In this document: positions 60,560 through 64,000 of the stretch, piece after piece
Layout: the number at the start of each line of letters is the position of its first letter
Numbering within the stretch: position 1 is the first letter of the stretch
Assembly: GCF_000189635.1 (NCBI RefSeq)
Contig: NW_002476317.1
Coordinates: 248,001-312,000 of the forward strand
Length of the DNA stretch: 64,000 nt
Direction of reading: 5' to 3'
Source: Tetrahymena thermophila SB210
Lineage: Eukaryota > Ciliophora > Oligohymenophorea > Hymenostomatida > Tetrahymenidae
Translations under genes and position numbers: made by a program
Notes under the pieces: generated by a model
The model's database searches: none
What the model saw: only the letters and a program-made list of their open reading frames with translations
Told to the model about the DNA's origin: nothing

Positions 60560-63350
60560 ATGGATCCAAGAATACCAACAGCATAAAAAACAGGGTGATT
60601 TGAAATTAGATAGTAAAAAGGATAGTTATTTATAAAATATTTATTTTAAAATTAGTATGAGACCATTAGGTACTGCTATGAAACCTGGTACAGCTATGAG
60701 AGTATATATTTAATTTTATTAGCATGATTATTGATATGATATATTTTAAAAATGATTCAATTACCTCTTGATTATCATTTCAAAATATAAAAATCATAAA
60801 TTTTGGGTTATTAATTTGCTTAAAATAATTAACTTTAAAAAGGGTGAATTCGGCTTCAATGCTGGCTAAGCTGCCAACTTAAAAATTGTTGATAGACCTG
60901 TCACCAAAGGTGGTATGATGGGTATTAGCACAAAACCCTAAACACAAGGTAGAGCAATCTAAGACAGGGGCTACTTTATGACTCTATTGAGAAATAAAAT
61001 ATCAGAAATCCAAAATGAAATTAAAGTCTTCAAGGATAAAATTGAATAAATTTAGCAAGATAACACTACTTATAACAGTTTGCAAAAAAGGTAATACATA
61101 CATTATTTCTTTTAAATTTTTTAAAAATGAAGCTCGTAGATAATGATTAAGAAAATAAGCTATTCAAATGTTAAGAATATATTCATATAATTAAATGAAT
61201 TGATTAGATCTATTTAAATTTGATAAAATATTAAAATTATTCATAGATTTGATGATTTGATCAAGGAAGTTAGAAATTTAGAAGGTTAACTTGCTGATTA
61301 TAATCTTGCTTCTGATAAGCAAAGAAGCAAAACTCGTCCAGAAGAAATACATAACATGTATTAGCATATTAAATTACAAAACTAACGTAAGGCTGATTAA
61401 TTAGATGAGATTTTCTTGGAGCGTAAGAGACAAGAAGAGGAAATTTAAAAATTAGAAATGAGAATCCATGAAATTAATCAGGTTTTTATTTAATTTAAAT
61501 GACTTTTTTAACTAATTTTTTGAAAGAAGTATGAAATATCACTCATTCCTACTACATTTAAAATATAAAACCATGAAATTTTAAAAATTTTATTGTTCCA
61601 CTTTAAAATATTTTCATATTAAAGAAATAATTTCTCATTTTTGCATTTTAGAAAAAATATTTTATTTAAAAATATGAAATTGTAGTCAGATTAAAGAGAT
61701 AAAATATTTGAATTTTCCTTCATATGATTTACTATTATAGTTTATATAGAAAAATTCAAAAATTTTATCAGACTATGCCAGATATATTCAAATACTAAAA
61801 ATTTAAAATGCAAGTTGCAAATAATAAAGAGCCTATACAATTAATTAATAATTTAAGAACATGATAATAAAAATTGATTCATCACTAATATTATAAATAA
61901 ATTAAAGTATCCTAATACAATAAAAAACAGCTTTCAAAATATTAAATTAAATTTAATTTATTCTAAATAAAATTTAAAAATTATTAAAAGTAAGCAGAAT
62001 AAAAGATCACCGAATTAGATCCAGAACAAAGATAAGAATATGAAAATCTGCTCTAAGAAAACAGATAATTAAATAATGATATTAATCTTTAAAGAAATGA
62101 GTTAGAAGAAATCAATATAAAGCTCTAATAAACTGAATCTAGATTAAATATTGATTCTTAAAAATTGAAGGGTAAATATCTTAAGGAATAAATTATAGAG
62201 CTCGAAAGAAAAAGAGAAGATTTAGAGCTTTAACTCAATGAAGTAAATAAATAAAAAATTATTTATTTTTTATTCACACTTTTTTACAAGGCTAATTTAA
62301 GTTTCCCTGAAGCCAGAGATAAGTTAAAGGCTAGAGTTGCAGAAGATAATGCTTTACTAGCTCAAACTGAAAAGAGAACCAAAGAAATTTAGAAAAACAT
62401 TGACAATTACGAAAAGAGAATTAGAGAAATCAATGCTGAATTAAATGGAGGAGCCGAAAGAGAAGCTTAGAAATAGAAATATGAAATTATTTACTAAAAG
62501 GACAAAGAAATGAATGATTTTATTTAGAATTACTAACAATTTAGAGAAAGAGAAATTGAGCAAATCAATTCTATTGAATAAAATATTATTACTCTACTTG
62601 AAAATTCATCTAAAATTCTTTCATTAACTGGTAACCTACCCAGTTAAGCTGATTATACTTAAATAATTGGAAACTTTAAGTTTTAAGTAAAAATTAAAAA
62701 ATAATGAATAAAAAATGGAAAATTTATTAAATTAACTTAGGAAGGAATGAAAGAAAATTCAGAAAACACTCTTGTTATGATTGAAAAACAAGTTGAAACC
62801 CTCAAAGAAAGTCTGAAATAATTAGAAACTCTTGAAGAAAAATTAGCCTAAGTAATTCAAATTAGCTTATTTTTCAAATGAAATATTTAAATATTTATAA
62901 TTAAAATAAAGAAAAAAGAAAAGCAAGTTAAGCTTTTAGAGTAATGGAATACTGATATTGATACCAAATATAATAGAATAGATCAATTCAAGAGAGAATT
63001 TGAATAAAAAGAAAAGAGACTTCTTAAAGATAGAGAAGAATTAAATGGATTTAAAAATTAAATTTCAGAACAAGTAATTTTTTTATTTTTGTTTTTTTAT
63101 TAAAATTCTTGTAAATAAAAAGCTTAAAAACGTTACATATGACTACAACTTGAAAGAAAAGAAGCTTAATATGCATGAATCTTATCCTAGTTATACTGAG
63201 GCAGAGAAAAAGTTCTCAAATTGTGAGAATCAAGTAAATAATCTTAGAAATTTCATTATTACCAAAACTAAAGATATGGACTACGAAAATATCAAAGAAG
63301 AATGCAAAAAATTAGTTGATGATATTAACAGAGCAATATTAAAAAATTGA
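60560..63350 (+). CDS. IFT74: intraflagellar transport protein IFT74
   Basis: Coiled-coil subunit of the IFT-B complex, which with IFT81 carries tubulin into growing cilia. About 570 residues in nine exons: 60560-60594, 60656-60701, 60843-61090, 61247-61481, 61991-62242, 62291-62686, 62741-62851, 62912-63073 and 63123-63350 (1713 nt, in phase). The family mark is a short basic, Gly/Pro-rich N-terminus (RPLGTAMKPGTAMR), then DRPVTKGGMMG, then DRGYFMTLLRNKISEIQNEI, followed by coiled coil to the end. Length matches animal IFT74 (about 600). The basic N-terminus is the part that helps bind the tubulin tail in known IFT74. The weakest point is the 509-base intron at 61482-61990, which could hide a small in-frame exon. 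Confidence 0.88.
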
Positions 63351-64000
63351 TTGTTTTTAATTAATATTTATCTTTAATTTCTATTCATAATTAACTTCAA
63401 AAGGTCTAAAGATATATTCTATGTATGCACTTATAACTAAACTAAATAGATATTTGTATTAATTTATTTTTTTTTAAAATCTTTAACTTTAGATTAATTT
63501 CAATTTAATTTTATCATATTTACATCTTGTTTGTCTATTATTTTATATGGAGATTAATCTAAAACTAAAGGATTTCTATTATTTAACTATTAGATGCTGA
63601 TTATTTTTTAAGTAAATATTTGATATATTTAACACTAAAGACTTAATTCAAAATGAAAAATTAATTATCTTTCTTTATAGCATTTTTATGTAAAATCCTT
63701 AAATAAAATATTTTAAATTTATATTTAATACATACCAAAATTATGAGTTTAAGATTAATTGATTATATGATGATTTACACATTACTATAAAATTGCTTTT
63801 AAAATTAAAAATTAAAAAACATCTTTAATGCAAAGAAATCATAATAATATATTTGTATCCCTAAATGATATTACATTTATATCAAAAAATTAGATTTTTT
63901 TATTCGAAAAATACTTTAGAATAAATAGTTGAAATATAAATTGAATTACTTATATTACACAAAAAAATAATTAATTTAGTGATATTTAATATTTAATTAA
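63351..64000. other. AT-rich intergenic region at right edge
   Basis: 650 bases of AT-rich sequence after the IFT74 stop. I see no gene or structured element. Confidence 0.6.

Noticed and set aside
1-64000. tRNA, rRNA, CRISPR arrays, transposons, virus-like elements
   Set aside because: I looked for cloverleaf-like GC-richer patches, regular spacer arrays, transposase, reverse transcriptase, integrase and capsid motifs, and saw none I could support.

Overview
The window looks like macronuclear DNA of an oligohymenophorean ciliate close to Tetrahymena. It is about four-fifths A+T. Genes are cut by short AT-rich GT-AG introns. The long reading frames make sense only if TAA and TAG mean Gln and TGA is the only stop. 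Trp is TGG in every well-supported gene. All gene models below were read by hand with that code. Exon phases were checked by adding exon lengths, and each model closes exactly on a TGA.

Layout. 234-2019 (+) is a Ser/Thr kinase. 2841-4486 is a coding-like membrane-protein region with in-frame TGAs that I cannot resolve. 5867-7452 (-) is a Rab11-like GTPase ending in a CxC prenylation signal. 10883-17779 holds three short minus-strand genes, each starting with an MG-C or MG-x-C lipidation signal. 20144-27853 (+) is a 19-exon, four-domain voltage-gated cation channel of about 2035 residues. 28530-29333 (+) is a tentative hypothetical gene, and 29448-29975 (+) is a fourth MGxC protein. 32281-52983 (+) is a giant 22-exon gene. 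53699-55315 (-) is a leucine-rich-repeat protein, 55979-56815 (+) a YbaK-type tRNA-editing domain protein, 57040-59703 (-) an EF-hand protein, and 60560-63350 (+) the ciliary transport protein IFT74. The rest is very AT-rich spacer with a few simple and tandem repeats.

The outstanding item is the giant gene. Its reading frame (about 6352 codons) contains a SPRY domain, a UBA domain, an NZF/RanBP2 zinc finger, a coiled coil, a very long helical body, a TLDc-like region, a BIRC6-type ubiquitin-conjugating (E2) domain and then a complete ubiquitin-activating enzyme (E1). The E2 and the E1 are joined inside one uninterrupted exon. In animals BIRC6 is a huge E2/E3 hybrid charged by a separate E1, UBA6. 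Here the activating and conjugating enzymes appear to be one polypeptide, a possible self-charging ubiquitin ligase.

Much of the remaining gene set concerns membranes and cilia: lipid-anchored small proteins, a Rab, an ion channel, an EF-hand protein and IFT74. The IFT74 and EF-hand genes share one divergent upstream region, as do the LRR and YbaK genes.
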